Below are positions 51,438 to 61,954 of a DNA stretch of 64,000 bases, piece after piece; the stretch's first letter is position 1; each line of letters starts with the position of its first letter. The notes under the pieces are model-generated. The model searched no databases and was not told the origin of the DNA. It was given only the letters and a program-made list of their open reading frames with translations. A program made the position numbers and the translations under genes. Source of the DNA: a bacterium (GTDB lineage Bacteria > Bacillota > Bacilli > Lactobacillales > Streptococcaceae); NCBI GenBank assembly GCA_905221455.1, contig CAJNDF010000003.1, forward strand, positions 62,001-126,000, given 5' to 3'.

Positions 51438-54230
51438 ATGAAACTCAAAGATACCCTTAACCTTGGGAAAACAGCTTTCCCAATGCGTGCAGGCCTTCCT
51501 ACCAAAGAGCCAGTTTGGCAAAAGGAATGGGAAGATGCAAAACTTTATCAACGTCGTCAAGAATTGAACCAAGGAAAACCTCATTTCACCTTGCATGATG
51601 GCCCTCCATACGCGAACGGAAATATCCACGTTGGACACGCAATGAACAAGATTTCAAAAGATATCATTGTTCGTTCAAAATCTATGTCAGGATTTTATGC
51701 ACCATATATTCCAGGTTGGGATACACATGGTCTGCCAATCGAGCAAGTTTTGGCAAAACAGGGTGTCAAACGTAAAGAAATGGATTTGGTTGAGTACTTG
51801 AAACTTTGCCGTGAATACGCTCTTTCACAAGTAGATAAACAACGTGAAGACTTCAAACGTTTGGGTGTTTCTGGTGATTGGGAAAATCCATATGTGACCT
51901 TGACTCCGGACTATGAAGCAGCCCAAATCCGTGTCTTTGGTGAGATGGCTAATAAAGGTTATATCTACCGTGGTGCTAAGCCAGTTTACTGGTCTTGGTC
52001 ATCTGAGTCTGCTCTTGCGGAAGCAGAGATTGAATACCATGACTTGCTTTCAACTTCTCTTTACTATGCCAATAAGGTAAAAGATGGCAAAGGTGTTCTA
52101 GATACAGATACTTATATCGTTGTCTGGACAACGACTCCATTTACCATCACAGCTTCTCGTGGTTTGACTGTCGGAGCAGATATTGATTACGTCTTGGTTC
52201 AACCTGCTGGTGAAGCCCGTAAGTTTGTGGTTGCTGCAGAATTGTTGAACAGCTTGTCTGAGAAATTTGGCTGGGCTGACGTTCAAGTTTTGGCAACTTA
52301 CCGTGGTCAAGAATTGAACCATATTGTAACAGAACACCCATGGGATACGGCTGTAGATGAATTGGTTATCCTTGGTGACCACGTTACGACTGACTCTGGT
52401 ACAGGTATTGTCCATACAGCCCCTGGTTTTGGTGAGGACGACTACAATGTTGGTATTGCTAATGGTCTTGAAGTCGCAGTGACTGTTGACGAACGTGGTA
52501 TCATGATGAAGAATGCTGGTCCTGAGTTTGAAGGCCAATTCTACGATAAGGTTGTTCCAACTGTTATTGAAAAACTTGGTAGCCTCCTTCTTGCTCAAGA
52601 AGAAATCTCTCACTCATACCCATTTGACTGGCGTACGAAAAAACCAATTATCTGGCGTGCAGTTCCACAATGGTTTGCCTCAGTTTCAAAATTCCGCCAA
52701 GAAATCTTGGATGAAATTGAAAAAGTGAAATTCCACTCAGAATGGGGTAAAGTCCGTCTTTACAACATGATTCGTGACCGTGGTGACTGGGTTATCTCTC
52801 GTCAACGTGCTTGGGGTGTTCCGCTTCCAATCTTCTACGCTGAAGATGATACAGCTATCATGACAGCTGAAACGATTGAACACGTAGCTCAACTCTTTGA
52901 GGAACACGGATCTATTATCTGGTGGGAACGTGATGCCAAAGACCTATTACCAGAAGGATTTACGCATCCAGGTTCACCAAATGGCGAATTCAAGAAAGAA
53001 ACAGATATCATGGACGTTTGGTTTGACTCAGGTTCATCATGGAATGGAGTGGTAGTAAACCGTCCTGAGTTGACTTACCCAGCAGACCTTTACCTAGAAG
53101 GTTCTGACCAGTACCGTGGTTGGTTCAACTCTTCACTCATCACATCTGTTGCCAACCATGGCGTAGCACCTTACAAACAAATCTTGTCACAAGGTTTTGC
53201 CCTTGACGGTAAAGGTGAGAAGATGTCTAAATCTCTTGGAAATACCATTGCTCCTAGCGATGTTGAAAAACAATTTGGTGCGGAAATCTTGCGTCTCTGG
53301 GTAACAAGTGTTGACTCAAGCAATGACGTGCGTATCTCTATGGATATCTTGAGCCAAGTCTCTGAAACTTACCGTAAGATTCGTAACACTCTTCGTTTCT
53401 TGATTGCTAATACATCTGACTTTAACCCAGCTGAGGATGCAGTAGCTTACGATGAGCTTCGTTCAGTTGATAAGTATATGACTATTCGCTTTAACCAGCT
53501 TGTTAAGACCATTCGTGACGCTTATGCTAACTTTGAATTCTTGACAATCTATAAGGCCTTGGTAAACTTTATCAATGTTGATTTGTCAGCCTTCTACCTT
53601 GATTTTGCCAAAGATGTTGTCTATATAGAAGGTGCCAAATCATTGGAACGCCGTCAAATGCAGACTGTTTTCTATGACATTCTTGTGAAAATTACCAAAC
53701 TCTTGACACCAATCCTCCCTCACACTGCAGAGGAAATCTGGTCATATCTTGAGTTTGAAGCGGAAGACTTCGTTCAATTGTCAGAATTACCAGAAGCAGA
53801 AACATTTGCTAATCAAGAGGAAATCTTGGAAACCTGGGCTGCCTTCATGGACTTCCGTGGACAAGCTCAAAAAGCCTTGGAAGAAGCGCGTAATGCCAAA
53901 GTTATCGGTAAATCACTTGAAGCACACTTGACAGTTTATCCAAACGAAGTGGTGAAAACCTTACTCGAAGCACTAAACAGCAATGTAGCTCAACTTTTGA
54001 TTGTGTCTGAATTGACCATCGCAGAAGGCCCAGCTCCAGAAGCTGCCGTTAGCTTCGAAGATGTAGCCTTCACAGTAGAACGCGCTGTAGGTGAAGTATG
54101 TGACCGTTGCCGTCGTATCGACCCAACTACTGCAGAACGCAGTTACCACGCAGTCATCTGTGACCACTGTGCTAGCATCGTAGAAGAAAACTTTGCGGAA
54201 GCAGTCGCAGAAGGATTTGAAGAGAAATAA
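51438..54230 (+). CDS. ileS: isoleucyl-tRNA synthetase
   Basis: Class I synthetase of 930 residues with the HIGH motif as GNIHVGHA near residue 60, the editing domain ([12 protein letters not shown] region), KMSKS in [10 protein letters not shown] and a C-terminal zinc-binding domain with CDRC...CDHC. Length and zinc tail fit the bacterial, mupirocin-sensitive type. Controlled by the T-box leader. Confidence 0.98.
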   Translation: MKLKDTLNLGKTAFPMRAGLPTKEPVWQKEWEDAKLYQRRQELNQGKPHFTLHDGPPYANGNIHVGHAMNKISKDIIVRSKSMSGFYAPYIPGWDTHGLPIEQVLAKQGVKRKEMDLVEYLKLCREYALSQVDKQREDFKRLGVSGDWENPYVTLTPDYEAAQIRVFGEMANKGYIYRGAKPVYWSWSSESALAEAEIEYHDLLSTSLYYANKVKDGKGVLDTDTYIVVWTTTPFTITASRGLTVGADIDYVLVQPAGEARKFVVAAELLNSLSEKFGWADVQVLATYRGQELNHIVTEHPWDTAVDELVILGDHVTTDSGTGIVHTAPGFGEDDYNVGIANGLEVAVTVDERGIMMKNAGPEFEGQFYDKVVPTVIEKLGSLLLAQEEISHSYPFDWRTKKPIIWRAVPQWFASVSKFRQEILDEIEKVKFHSEWGKVRLYNMIRDRGDWVISRQRAWGVPLPIFYAEDDTAIMTAETIEHVAQLFEEHGSIIWWERDAKDLLPEGFTHPGSPNGEFKKETDIMDVWFDSGSSWNGVVVNRPELTYPADLYLEGSDQYRGWFNSSLITSVANHGVAPYKQILSQGFALDGKGEKMSKSLGNTIAPSDVEKQFGAEILRLWVTSVDSSNDVRISMDILSQVSETYRKIRNTLRFLIANTSDFNPAEDAVAYDELRSVDKYMTIRFNQLVKTIRDAYANFEFLTIYKALVNFINVDLSAFYLDFAKDVVYIEGAKSLERRQMQTVFYDILVKITKLLTPILPHTAEEIWSYLEFEAEDFVQLSELPEAETFANQEEILETWAAFMDFRGQAQKALEEARNAKVIGKSLEAHLTVYPNEVVKTLLEALNSNVAQLLIVSELTIAEGPAPEAAVSFEDVAFTVERAVGEVCDRCRRIDPTTAERSYHAVICDHCASIVEENFAEAVAEGFEEK

Positions 54231-54291
54231 GGTTGAAAAGTCCAGAGAAAACTCAATTTGAGAAGAAAAGATAACTAATCTTATAGACTAT

Positions 54292-54342
54292 AAAACGCAT
54301 TGTATCAGGGTTTTGAACACCTGATACGATGCGTTTTTATTT
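54292..54342 (+). terminator. ileS terminator
   Basis: Long stem AAAACGCAT-GTATCAGG/CCTGATAC-ATGCGTTTT with one mismatch, ten-base loop and a T-run. Confidence 0.9.
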
Positions 54343-54370
54343 ATTTTGAAAATTTGCGAGGTGTGACTTT

Positions 54371-54526
54371 TTATACTCAACAAGAATCAAAGAGAAAGTT
54401 AGCAAGCTAACAGCAGTAAGATAAAATATGAATTTGATATTGCGGATAAGATTGGAAAATTGTGTCACGTTTTTACAACAATAAATTTGTATAAGTTGTT
54501 TTTGATTTCTGAAGAGTATCATATTT
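54371..54526 (-). repeat. degenerate BOX-like element
   Basis: The left end TATACTCAACAAGAATCAAAGAGAA and right end TTTTTGATTTCTGAAGAGTATC match BOX ends in place and spacing, but the 110 bases between lack the boxA core. The 403-base gap 54231-54633 holds this, the ileS terminator, an AT-rich stretch and the next promoter. Confidence 0.5.
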
Positions 54527-54590
54527 TATTTCATATTATACAAATTTTTATTTTATAATATCAGAAAATACTTTTTTTTTTTAGCAAATA

Positions 54591-54599
54591 TGATACAAT
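54591..54599 (+). promoter_or_regulatory. promoter of the 126-residue membrane protein gene, extended -10
   Basis: TGA followed by TACAAT (54594-54599), 35 bases before the start; the upstream region is a T-run without a clear -35. Confidence 0.5.
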
Positions 54600-54633
54600 T
54601 TTATTTGAAAAAAAATAAAAAGGAGATTTTATT

Positions 54634-55014
54634 ATGAAATCAAAAACACTTGCTTTAATTAGTGGTATCGTCGGTCTTGTGGGAGGAATTTTACTTCTTA
54701 TTGGTCCTTTTGTCTTGTTGGGAACAGCGGTAAATACAGCTGCTACAACTCTTAATGGAGGAGCTACTGCAGGGGCTGTTTCAGGTGTTGCCTTACTCTT
54801 GAATGCCTTGAAGATTGCAAATCTTGTTCTTGGAATCATTGCTATTGTTTACTATAAAGGAGATAATCGTGTAGGTGCAGCTCCGTCAGTACTAATGATT
54901 GTTTCTGGTGGAGTTAGTCTCATTCCATTCTTAGGATGGGTTGGGGGCATCCTTGCTATTATCGGAGGATCTCTATTCCTTGCAACATTGAAAAAATTCA
55001 AATCAGAAGAATAA
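54634..55014 (+). CDS. small membrane protein (DUF4064-like)
   Basis: A 126-residue protein with four hydrophobic segments rich in Gly, Ala, Leu and Ile (LISGIVGLVGGILLLIGPFVLLG, LLLNALKIANLVLGIIAIVYY, and two more to residue 115) and a basic end KKFKSEE. The four-helix pattern resembles DUF4064 proteins, of unknown role. An AAAGGAG site precedes it. A lipoprotein gene follows after 13 bases, suggesting a membrane-associated pair. Confidence 0.75.
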   Translation: MKSKTLALISGIVGLVGGILLLIGPFVLLGTAVNTAATTLNGGATAGAVSGVALLLNALKIANLVLGIIAIVYYKGDNRVGAAPSVLMIVSGGVSLIPFLGWVGGILAIIGGSLFLATLKKFKSEE

Positions 55015-55027
55015 AAGGTGTTTTAGC

Positions 55028-55504
55028 ATGAAAAGAACAAAAAAGTTTATCGGTCTAGGAGTAGTTCTATTATCTGTTTCTCTTCTCGTTGCATGTGGAG
55101 CACAAAGTTCAAAGACTACTTCAACAAGTAATGATGAGAAGACAGTAGCAACATCTAATACCTCAAAAGAAACAATCACTTTTGATACACCGGTTGTAAC
55201 AGACGATGCGATTGAATCAATGCGTACTTATGCAGATTATATAGATCTTTATAAAAAGATTTTTGATGATTATTTTACTAAAGCTGAGGAAAGTTTCAAA
55301 GGAACAGCTATGGAAAATAATGAGTCGTTTACCAAACTAAAAGAGTCAACTCAAAAATTATTCGATGCGCAGAAAAAAATATATGATTTGCTAGGGTCAA
55401 CTGAGCTCAAGGAAGATGATAAATCAAAATTGTCTCAACAATTGAAAGATTTTAGAGATAATTTGCAGAAACAGTTGAAAACTTTGACATCGCAACTACA
55501 ATAA
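55028..55504 (+). CDS. lipoprotein of unknown function
   Basis: A 158-residue secreted lipoprotein: signal peptide with lipobox LLVAC (lipidated Cys about residue 23), Ser/Thr-rich tether to about residue 55, then a helical, charged domain (about 60-158) with coiled-coil-like heptads (KLKESTQKLFDAQKKIYDLL and KLSQQLKDFRDNLQKQLKTL). No enzyme motif. It is in one unit with the upstream membrane protein. Confidence 0.78.
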   Translation: MKRTKKFIGLGVVLLSVSLLVACGAQSSKTTSTSNDEKTVATSNTSKETITFDTPVVTDDAIESMRTYADYIDLYKKIFDDYFTKAEESFKGTAMENNESFTKLKESTQKLFDAQKKIYDLLGSTELKEDDKSKLSQQLKDFRDNLQKQLKTLTSQLQ

Positions 55505-55549
55505 GATAGAAATTATTTTTTGTAGTAACTGAGAATAATTGGTTAAATT

Positions 55550-55582
55550 ACACCCCAAATGTTAGAAATTGGGGTGTTTTTT
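55550..55582 (+). terminator. terminator after the lipoprotein gene
   Basis: Stem ACACCCCAA/TTGGGGTGT with a ten-base loop and six Ts. Between here and 55745 I see only an A/T-rich promoter region for gpmA without clear hexamers. Confidence 0.9.
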
Positions 55583-55744
55583 AAAGATTAAATAATGAAG
55601 ATAGAATAGAAACAACCAAAAACAATGTGATTGCCAAACAGTCCTTTCCTTTTTGGTTTTGACTAGCTTTTTTGTGAAAAATTGTGTAAAATAGAATAGA
55701 TAAACGAGGGGAAACCTCGGAAAATTTAAAGGAGAATCCATCTA

Positions 55745-56437
55745 ATGGTAAAATTGGTTTTTGCTCGCCACGGTGAGTCTGAATGGAACAAAGCTAACCT
55801 TTTCACAGGTTGGGCTGATGTTGATTTGTCTGAAAAAGGTACACAACAAGCGATTGACGCTGGTAAATTGATCAAAGAAGCTGGTATCGAATTTGACCAA
55901 GCTTACACTTCAGTATTGAAACGTGCTATCAAAACAACTAACTTGGCTCTTGAAGCTTCTGACCAATTGTGGGTTCCAGTTGAAAAATCATGGCGCTTGA
56001 ACGAACGTCACTACGGTGGTTTGACTGGTAAAAACAAAGCTGAAGCTGCTGAACAATTTGGTGATGAGCAAGTTCACATCTGGCGTCGTTCATACGATGT
56101 ATTGCCTCCAAACATGGACCGTGATGATGAGCACTCAGCTCACACAGACCGTCGTTACGCTTCACTTGACGACTCAGTTATCCCAGATGCTGAAAACTTG
56201 AAAGTGACTTTGGAACGTGCCCTTCCATTCTGGGAAGATAAAATCGCTCCAGCTCTTAAAGATGGTAAAAACGTATTCGTAGGGGCTCACGGTAACTCAA
56301 TCCGTGCCCTTGTAAAACACATCAAAGGTTTGTCAGATGACGAAATCATGGACGTGGAAATCCCTAACTTCCCACCATTGGTATTCGAATTCGACGAAAA
56401 ATTGAACGTAGTTTCTGAATACTACCTTGGAAAATAA
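55745..56437 (+). CDS. gpmA: 2,3-bisphosphoglycerate-dependent phosphoglycerate mutase
   Basis: Glycolytic enzyme of 230 residues that interconverts 3- and 2-phosphoglycerate. The phospho-histidine is in [10 protein letters not shown], the second active histidine in GAHGNSIR, with the [12 protein letters not shown] segment of the cofactor-dependent type. Codon use is that of a very highly expressed gene. AAAGGAG precedes the ATG and a terminator follows. Confidence 0.98.
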   Translation: MVKLVFARHGESEWNKANLFTGWADVDLSEKGTQQAIDAGKLIKEAGIEFDQAYTSVLKRAIKTTNLALEASDQLWVPVEKSWRLNERHYGGLTGKNKAEAAEQFGDEQVHIWRRSYDVLPPNMDRDDEHSAHTDRRYASLDDSVIPDAENLKVTLERALPFWEDKIAPALKDGKNVFVGAHGNSIRALVKHIKGLSDDEIMDVEIPNFPPLVFEFDEKLNVVSEYYLGK

Positions 56438-56448
56438 AAAATTGTAAG

Positions 56449-56475
56449 TCTAGAATTGATTTCTAGGCTTTTTAT
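56449..56475 (+). terminator. gpmA terminator
   Basis: AAGTCTAGAA/TTTCTAGGCTT stem with one G-U pair, then TTTTTA. Confidence 0.8.
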
Positions 56476-56529
56476 TTTTGCTTCTAGTTTTCAACTAGTT
56501 GAAAAAGCGTTATACTAGTAGTAGGAAGT

Positions 56530-56646
56530 AATACTCAATGAAAATCAAAGAGTAAACTAGGAAGCTAGCCGCAGGCTGCTCAAAACAGTGTTTTGAGGTT
56601 GTAGATGGAAGCTGACGTGGTTTGAAGAGATTTTTGAGGAGTATAA
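56530..56646 (-). repeat. BOX element
   Basis: About 117 bp from ATACTCAATGAAAATCAAAG to GATTTTTGAGGAGTATAA; contains AACTAGGAAGCTAGCCGCAG, a CTCAAAACAGTGTTTTGAG hairpin and the remnant GAAGCTGACGTGGTTTGAAG of boxA. The core GGCAAGGCGACG is missing, so the element is deleted inside. It lies 25 bases before the ABC ATPase gene. Confidence 0.88.
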
Positions 56647-56670
56647 TTTGTTTTAGAGAGGGTGGGTCTG

Positions 56671-57372
56671 ATGGCTTATATTGAGATGAAACACTGTTAC
56701 AAGCGTTATCAGGTTGGGGACACGGAGATTGTGGCCAATCGTGATGTGAATTTTGAGATTGAAAAGGGAGAATTGGTTATTATTTTAGGTGCATCAGGTG
56801 CAGGTAAGTCAACAGTTCTTAACCTTCTTGGGGGAATGGACACCAATGATGAGGGGGAAATCTGGATTGATGGTGTCAATATTGCAGACTATAGTTCCCA
56901 TCAGCGCACCAATTACCGTAGAAATGATGTGGGTTTTGTTTTTCAGTTTTATAATCTAGTTTCCAATCTGACAGCTAAGGAAAATGTGGAACTGGCTTCT
57001 GAAATCGTGATGGATGCCTTGGATCCTGAGCAGGTTTTGACAGATGTAGGTCTGGCTCATCGTCTCAATAATTTTCCAGCTCAGCTGTCTGGAGGGGAGC
57101 AACAGCGAGTCTCCATTGCACGCGCGGTAGCCAAAAATCCTAAAATTCTCCTTTGTGATGAACCTACTGGCGCCTTGGATTATCAGACGGGGAAGCAAGT
57201 CTTGAAAATTCTTCAAGATATGTCTCGTCAAAAAGGGGCAACAGTGATTATCGTGACCCATAATAGCGCGCTAGCTCCTATTGCGGATCGCGTGATTCAT
57301 ATGCATGATGCCAGTGTCAAGGATGTGGTGATTAACCAGCATCATCAGGATATTGACAGTTTGGAGTACTAG
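56671..57372 (+). CDS. ABC transporter ATP-binding protein (MacB/LolD type)
   Basis: A 233-residue ATPase with Walker [11 protein letters not shown]-loop FVFQFYNL, signature [19 protein letters not shown], Walker [12 protein letters not shown] and H-loop VTHN, all typical of FtsE/MacB/LolD-type ATPases. It serves the FtsX-like permease encoded one base downstream. The ATG at 56671 follows AGAGAGGGTGG; the GTG at 56662 is less likely because it overlaps that site. Confidence 0.93.
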   Translation: MAYIEMKHCYKRYQVGDTEIVANRDVNFEIEKGELVIILGASGAGKSTVLNLLGGMDTNDEGEIWIDGVNIADYSSHQRTNYRRNDVGFVFQFYNLVSNLTAKENVELASEIVMDALDPEQVLTDVGLAHRLNNFPAQLSGGEQQRVSIARAVAKNPKILLCDEPTGALDYQTGKQVLKILQDMSRQKGATVIIVTHNSALAPIADRVIHMHDASVKDVVINQHHQDIDSLEY

Positions 57373-57373
57373 C

Positions 57374-60082
57374 ATGATTAAACGAAAAGCTTATTGGAAG
57401 GACTTAATTCAGTCCTTCACAGGCTCCAAGGGGCGTTTTTTATCCATCTTGACCCTGATGATGTTGGGATCTTTAGCCTTAGTAGGTCTCAAAGTGACTA
57501 GCCCCAACATGGAGGCGACCACCAATGCTTATTTCACAACTGCTCAAACCTTGGATTTGGCAGTTATGTCTAACTATGGTTTGGATCAAGCAGATCAAAA
57601 AGAACTAGAACAGATAGAGGGCGCAGAGGTTGAGTTTGGCTATTTGACAGATGTGACTATGGATAATGGGCAGGATGCTATTCGGCTGTATTCCAAACCA
57701 GAGCGAATTTCAACCTTTCAGTTAAGAGAGGGGCGACTTCCGCAGTCAGACCAGGAAATCGCTTTGGCAAGTCATCTGCAGAGTCAATATAGCGTGGGAC
57801 AGGAGATTAGTTTTAAAGAAAAAGAAGGTAGTCATTCCTCATTAAAAGACCATACTTTTACCATTACTGGTTTTGTGGATTCGGCTGAAATCCTCTCTCA
57901 GCGAGATATGGGCTATGCAGGAAGTGGAAGTGGGACTCTGACAGCCTACGGGGTGATTTTGCCTAGTCAGTTTGATCAGAAAGTCTACAATATAGCTCGT
58001 TTGAAATATCAAGATTTAGCAGGCTTAAATGCCTTTTCAGTAGCTTATGAAGAAAAATCCAAGCAACATCAGGAAGACCTTGAACAAGCTTTATCAGATA
58101 ATGGCAAGGCACGTCTGCAAGTGTTGAAAAAAGAAGGTCAAGAATCTCTCGATAAGGGGCAAGAGACCCTTAATAAGGCTCAGGCAAATTTACAGGAAGG
58201 CAAGAGTCGTTTAGCAACTGCTCAAGCTCGTTTACAGGCTCAGGAAAGTCAATTATCCTTGCTCCCTCAAGCTCAGAGAGAGCAGGTCAGTGCTCAACTT
58301 ACCCAAGCCAAGCAGGAATTGAGCAAAGAAGAGGACAAACTAAAGCAGGCTGAACAAAATTTAGCCCAAGAAAAGGAAAAATTAGAAAAACATCAGCAAG
58401 TTTTGGATGATTTGGCTGAGCCCAAGTATCAGGTCTATAATCGTCAGACCATGCCAGGTGGTCAGGGCTATCTCATGTACAGCAATGCTTCAGCCAGTAT
58501 TCGGGCAGTGGGCAATATCTTTCCTGTAGTTCTTTATGCCGTTGCAGCCATGGTGACTTTCACAACTATGACTCGCTTTGTGGATGAAGAGCGAACACAT
58601 GCAGGGATTTTTAAGGCCTTGGGCTATCGCAGTAAGGATATTATCGCCAAATTTCTCCTTTATGGACTAGTAGCTGGGACTGTCGGAACGGCTCTAGGTA
58701 GTATACTTGGTCATTATTTGCTAGCCAGTGTGATTTCAGGTGTTATTACAAAAGGTATGGTGGTGGGAGAAACCCAGATTCAGTTCTATTGGACCTATAG
58801 CATACTAGCTCTTGGCTTGAGTTTGTTGGCGAGTGTGTTACCAGCCTATCTGGTGGCTCGGAGGGAACTTCACGACGAAGCAGCCCAACTTTTACTGCCT
58901 AAACCACCTGTTAAAGGAGCCAAAATCTTACTAGAGCGCATCGGTTTTATCTGGCGTCGTCTCAGTTTTACCCATAAGGTAACAGCCCGCAATATCTTTC
59001 GTTATAAACAGCGGATGTTGATGACAATCTTTGGTGTGGCTGGTTCTGTAGCCCTGCTCTTTGCAGGCTTGGGCATTCAATCCTCTGTAGCAGGAGTTCC
59101 GTCTAGACAGTTTCAACAAATCCAACAGTATCAAATGATTGTCTCTGAAAATCCAAGTGCGACCAATCAGGACAAGGCAAATCTAGAAGAAGTGTTGAAA
59201 GGGCAGGATATCCAAGCCTACCAGAAAATTTATTCTAAGACGCTAGACAAGAATTTCAAAGGCAAGGCTGGCCTTCAGACCATTACCCTTATGATGACAG
59301 AGAAGGAGGATTTGACACCCTTTATCCATCTGCAAAATCATCAGCAGGAGCTGTCATTAAAAGATGGAGTTGTCATCACAGCTAAACTAGCCCAGCTGGC
59401 AGGTGTCAAGGTTGGACAGACTCTAGAAATTGAAGGTAAGAAGCTAAAGATAGCCGCTATTACTGAGAACTACGTTGGTCACTTTATTTATATGAGTCAA
59501 GCTAGCTATGAGCAACTTTACGGACAGCTACCCCCATCCAACACTTATCTGGTTACGCTAAAGGATACTAGTGCGCCTAGTATCGAAAGGCAGGCAGGCT
59601 TGCTTATGAATCAAGCTGCTGTGTCCAGTGTCGTTCAAAATGCTTCAGCCATTCGACTCTTTGACTCTGTTGCTAGCTCACTCAATCAGACCATGACCAT
59701 CTTGGTCATCGTGTCTGTTCTATTGGCTATCGTTATCCTCTACAATCTGACCAATATCAATGTTGCTGAGAGAATCAGGGAACTCTCTACTATCAAGGTT
59801 CTCGGTTTTCATAATAATGAAGTCACCCTCTACATTTACCGTGAGACGATTGTGCTGTCCCTTGTGGGAATCGTACTGGGTTTGGTATCTGGTTTCTATT
59901 TACACCAATTTTTGATTCAAATGATTTCGCCTGCGACTATTCTCTTTTATCCGCAGGTAGGCTGGGAGGTCTATGTAATCCCAGTGGCAGCAGTAAGCAT
60001 CATTTTGACCCTACTTGGTTTCTTTGTCAATTATCATCTGAGAAAGGTTGATATGTTAGAAGCCTTGAAATCTGTAGAGTAA
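57374..60082 (+). CDS. FtsX-like ABC transporter permease with large extracellular coiled coil
   Basis: A 902-residue permease with one N-terminal helix, a large outside region that holds a long coiled coil (about 225-345; Q/K/E-rich, with ARLQAQESQLSLL), a three-helix FtsX domain (about 380-500), a second large outside domain and a final three-helix FtsX domain (about 770-900). This is the MacB-like mechanotransmission plan used for antimicrobial peptide resistance, signalling or lipoprotein handling; the substrate is unknown. Its TAA stop overlaps the next BOX. Confidence 0.9.
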   Translation: MIKRKAYWKDLIQSFTGSKGRFLSILTLMMLGSLALVGLKVTSPNMEATTNAYFTTAQTLDLAVMSNYGLDQADQKELEQIEGAEVEFGYLTDVTMDNGQDAIRLYSKPERISTFQLREGRLPQSDQEIALASHLQSQYSVGQEISFKEKEGSHSSLKDHTFTITGFVDSAEILSQRDMGYAGSGSGTLTAYGVILPSQFDQKVYNIARLKYQDLAGLNAFSVAYEEKSKQHQEDLEQALSDNGKARLQVLKKEGQESLDKGQETLNKAQANLQEGKSRLATAQARLQAQESQLSLLPQAQREQVSAQLTQAKQELSKEEDKLKQAEQNLAQEKEKLEKHQQVLDDLAEPKYQVYNRQTMPGGQGYLMYSNASASIRAVGNIFPVVLYAVAAMVTFTTMTRFVDEERTHAGIFKALGYRSKDIIAKFLLYGLVAGTVGTALGSILGHYLLASVISGVITKGMVVGETQIQFYWTYSILALGLSLLASVLPAYLVARRELHDEAAQLLLPKPPVKGAKILLERIGFIWRRLSFTHKVTARNIFRYKQRMLMTIFGVAGSVALLFAGLGIQSSVAGVPSRQFQQIQQYQMIVSENPSATNQDKANLEEVLKGQDIQAYQKIYSKTLDKNFKGKAGLQTITLMMTEKEDLTPFIHLQNHQQELSLKDGVVITAKLAQLAGVKVGQTLEIEGKKLKIAAITENYVGHFIYMSQASYEQLYGQLPPSNTYLVTLKDTSAPSIERQAGLLMNQAAVSSVVQNASAIRLFDSVASSLNQTMTILVIVSVLLAIVILYNLTNINVAERIRELSTIKVLGFHNNEVTLYIYRETIVLSLVGIVLGLVSGFYLHQFLIQMISPATILFYPQVGWEVYVIPVAAVSIILTLLGFFVNYHLRKVDMLEALKSVE

Positions 60083-60175
60083 TACTCAATGAAAATCAAA
60101 GAGCAAACTAGGAAGCTAGCCGCAGGCTGTACTTAAGTACGGTAAGGCGACGATGACGTGGTTTGAATTAGTATA
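60080..60175 (-). repeat. BOX element, A-C type, right end shortened
   Basis: Starts TAATACTCAATGAAAATCAA, contains CGCAGGCTGTACTTAAGTACG and GGTAAGGCGACGATGACGTGG, ends GAATTAGTATAA, so about 12 bases of the usual end are missing. It begins inside the stop codon of the FtsX-like gene. Confidence 0.9.
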
Positions 60176-60219
60176 AGGTAGTTGTTTTTATCTGATTGAA
60201 CTTGTATTTACTCGTATTC

Positions 60220-60273
60220 AAAAATCCTCCGTTTCAAAGAGCAGGGTGAACTCTTTGTGACAGAGGATTTTTT
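60220..60273. terminator. bidirectional terminator between the FtsX-like permease and tpx
   Basis: AAAATCCTC...CAAAGAG pairs with CTCTTTG...GAGGATTTTTT over two stems, with A-run and T-run at the ends, so it works for both convergent genes. Confidence 0.85.
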
Positions 60274-60765
60274 CTATAGGGCTTTAGCAGCTGCAATTGC
60301 AGCTTCGAAGTTGGGTTCTGAGTTGATATTGTCCACGTATTCAACGTAGCGAATGGTATTGTCAGTATCAAGGACAAAGACTGCGCGTGCCAATAGGTGC
60401 CATTCATTGATTAAGAGGGCATAGTCACGTCCAAAGGAATGGTCGAAATAGTCTGAGAGCATGATGGCATTTTCAATACCTTCAGCACCACACCAACGTT
60501 TTTGGGCAAAGGGTAGGTCCATGGAAACAGTCAAGACGACCGTGTTGTCCAGTCCAGCCAGTTCTTGGTTAAAACGGCGCGTTTGAGTTGAGCAGATGCC
60601 TGTATCGATAGAAGGCACGACACTCAAGACTTTTTTCTTGCCATCAAAATCAGCTAGAGATTTTTTAGAAAGGTCTGTTGTAGTGAGAGAAAAATCAAGT
60701 GCCTTGTCGCCGACTTGTAGTTGTTTACCTGTAAAGCTAACAGGATTTCCGAGGAAAGTTACCAT
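60274..60765 (-). CDS. tpx: thiol peroxidase (PsaD)
   Basis: Atypical 2-Cys peroxiredoxin of 163 residues that reduces hydrogen and organic peroxides with thioredoxin. The peroxidatic cysteine is C58 in [12 protein letters not shown] and the resolving one C92 in KRWCG. The ATG at 60765 with GGAGTATCC is the start; the longer frame to 60858 runs into the upstream hairpin. It lies downstream of psaBCA in the same direction, separated by a BOX and a terminator. Confidence 0.96.
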   Translation of the reverse strand: MVTFLGNPVSFTGKQLQVGDKALDFSLTTTDLSKKSLADFDGKKKVLSVVPSIDTGICSTQTRRFNQELAGLDNTVVLTVSMDLPFAQKRWCGAEGIENAIMLSDYFDHSFGRDYALLINEWHLLARAVFVLDTDNTIRYVEYVDNINSEPNFEAAIAAAKAL

Positions 60766-60846
60766 AGGATACTCCAATCTTTTTTCTTCCATTTTAGCTG
60801 AAACGGTCAGAATTTTCCAATGATTTGACCGGAAATATGGGTATAG

Positions 60847-60880
60847 AAAAAACGCCAATTCGGAAAAGAATGACGTTTTT
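60847..60880 (-). terminator. psa operon terminator
   Basis: AAAAACG...ATTC/GAAT...CGTTTTT stem, A- and T-rich at the ends, between the BOX and tpx on the minus strand. Confidence 0.65.
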
Positions 60881-60888
60881 CAGAGGCT

Positions 60889-60996
60889 TATACTCAATGA
60901 AAATCAAAGAGCAAACTAGGAAACTAGCCGCAGGCTGTACTTGAGTACGGCAAGGCGACGTTGACGTGGTTTGAATTTGATTTTCGAAGAGTATTA
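60889..60996 (-). repeat. BOX element, A-C type
   Basis: 108 bp from TATACTCAATGAAAATCAAA to TTTTCGAAGAGTATTA, with CGGCAAGGCGACGTTGACGTGG close to the BOXA1R sequence. Its last bases supply the TAA stop (60996-60994) of psaA. Confidence 0.93.
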
Positions 60997-61923
60997 TTTT
61001 GCCAATCCTTCAGCAATCTTGTCAAGGTTGTATTTCATCATGTTGTAGTAGCTGTCGCCTTCTTTACCTTGTTCTGCGATAGAGTCAGTAAAGATTTGTG
61101 CGTAGATTGGGATGTTTGTATCTTGAGAAACAGTTTTCATTGGACGGTCATCCACGCTTGATTCTACAAAGAGTGAAGGAGTTTTTGTTTGACGAAGTTT
61201 TTCAACCAAAGTCTTGATTTGGTCAGGTGTTCCTTCTTCTTCAGTGTTGATTTCCCAGATGTAGGCACTTGGGACACCGTAGGCTTTAGAGAAGTATTTG
61301 AAGCATCCTTCGCTGGTTACGATGAGTTTTTTCTCAGCAGGGATGTTGTTAAATTTCTCTTTAGCTTCCTTGTCAAGCTTGTCTAGTTTTTCAGTATATT
61401 CTTTGAGATTTTTTTCGTAGAATTCCTTGTTGCTAGGGTCTTTAGCGCTCAATTGTTTTGCGATATTTTTAGCAAAAATCATACCGTTTTCAAGGTTGAG
61501 CCAAGCGTGTGGGTCTTCTTTGCCTTTTTCGTTTTGGCCTTCAAGGTAGATAACATCAACACCTTCGCTGACTGCAAAGTAGTCTTTGTTTTCAGTTTTC
61601 TTGGCATTTTCTACCAATTTTGTAAACCAAGCATTGCCACCTGTTTCAAGGTTGATACCGTTATAGAAAATCAAATCAGCTTGAGAAGTTTTCTTAACGT
61701 CTTCAGGTAGTGGTTCGTATTCGTGTGGGTCTTGGCCAACAGGAACGATACTGTGAAGATCAATCTTGTCACCAGCAATATTTTTAGTAATATCAGCGAT
61801 GATTGAGTTTGTAGCAACAACTTTTAGTTTTTGACCAGAAGCTGCATCTTTTTTTCCGCTAGCACATGCTACAAGAGCAATGACGGAAAGAAAGAGAACG
61901 AGTAATGTACCTAATTTTTTCAT
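60994..61923 (-). CDS. psaA: manganese ABC transporter, substrate-binding lipoprotein
   Basis: Cluster A-I (Zn/Mn) binding lipoprotein of 309 residues, lipobox ALVAC with Cys 20. The metal ligands are expected in DPHEYEPLP (His), EDPHAWLN (His), [10 protein letters not shown] (Glu) and the C-terminal [11 protein letters not shown]sp. It is a major surface antigen and the manganese receptor of mitis-group streptococci. Start at the ATG at 61923 with GGAGGA. The stop codon is part of the BOX end. Confidence 0.97.
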   Translation of the reverse strand: MKKLGTLLVLFLSVIALVACASGKKDAASGQKLKVVATNSIIADITKNIAGDKIDLHSIVPVGQDPHEYEPLPEDVKKTSQADLIFYNGINLETGGNAWFTKLVENAKKTENKDYFAVSEGVDVIYLEGQNEKGKEDPHAWLNLENGMIFAKNIAKQLSAKDPSNKEFYEKNLKEYTEKLDKLDKEAKEKFNNIPAEKKLIVTSEGCFKYFSKAYGVPSAYIWEINTEEEGTPDQIKTLVEKLRQTKTPSLFVESSVDDRPMKTVSQDTNIPIYAQIFTDSIAEQGKEGDSYYNMMKYNLDKIAEGLAK

Positions 61924-61954
61924 TAGATCCTCCAATTTATTGGGGTTTTGCCCC

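Noticed and set aside
52098..52613. 171-residue open frame on the minus strand inside ileS
   Set aside because: No ribosome site, and the plus strand is an unambiguous isoleucyl-tRNA synthetase.
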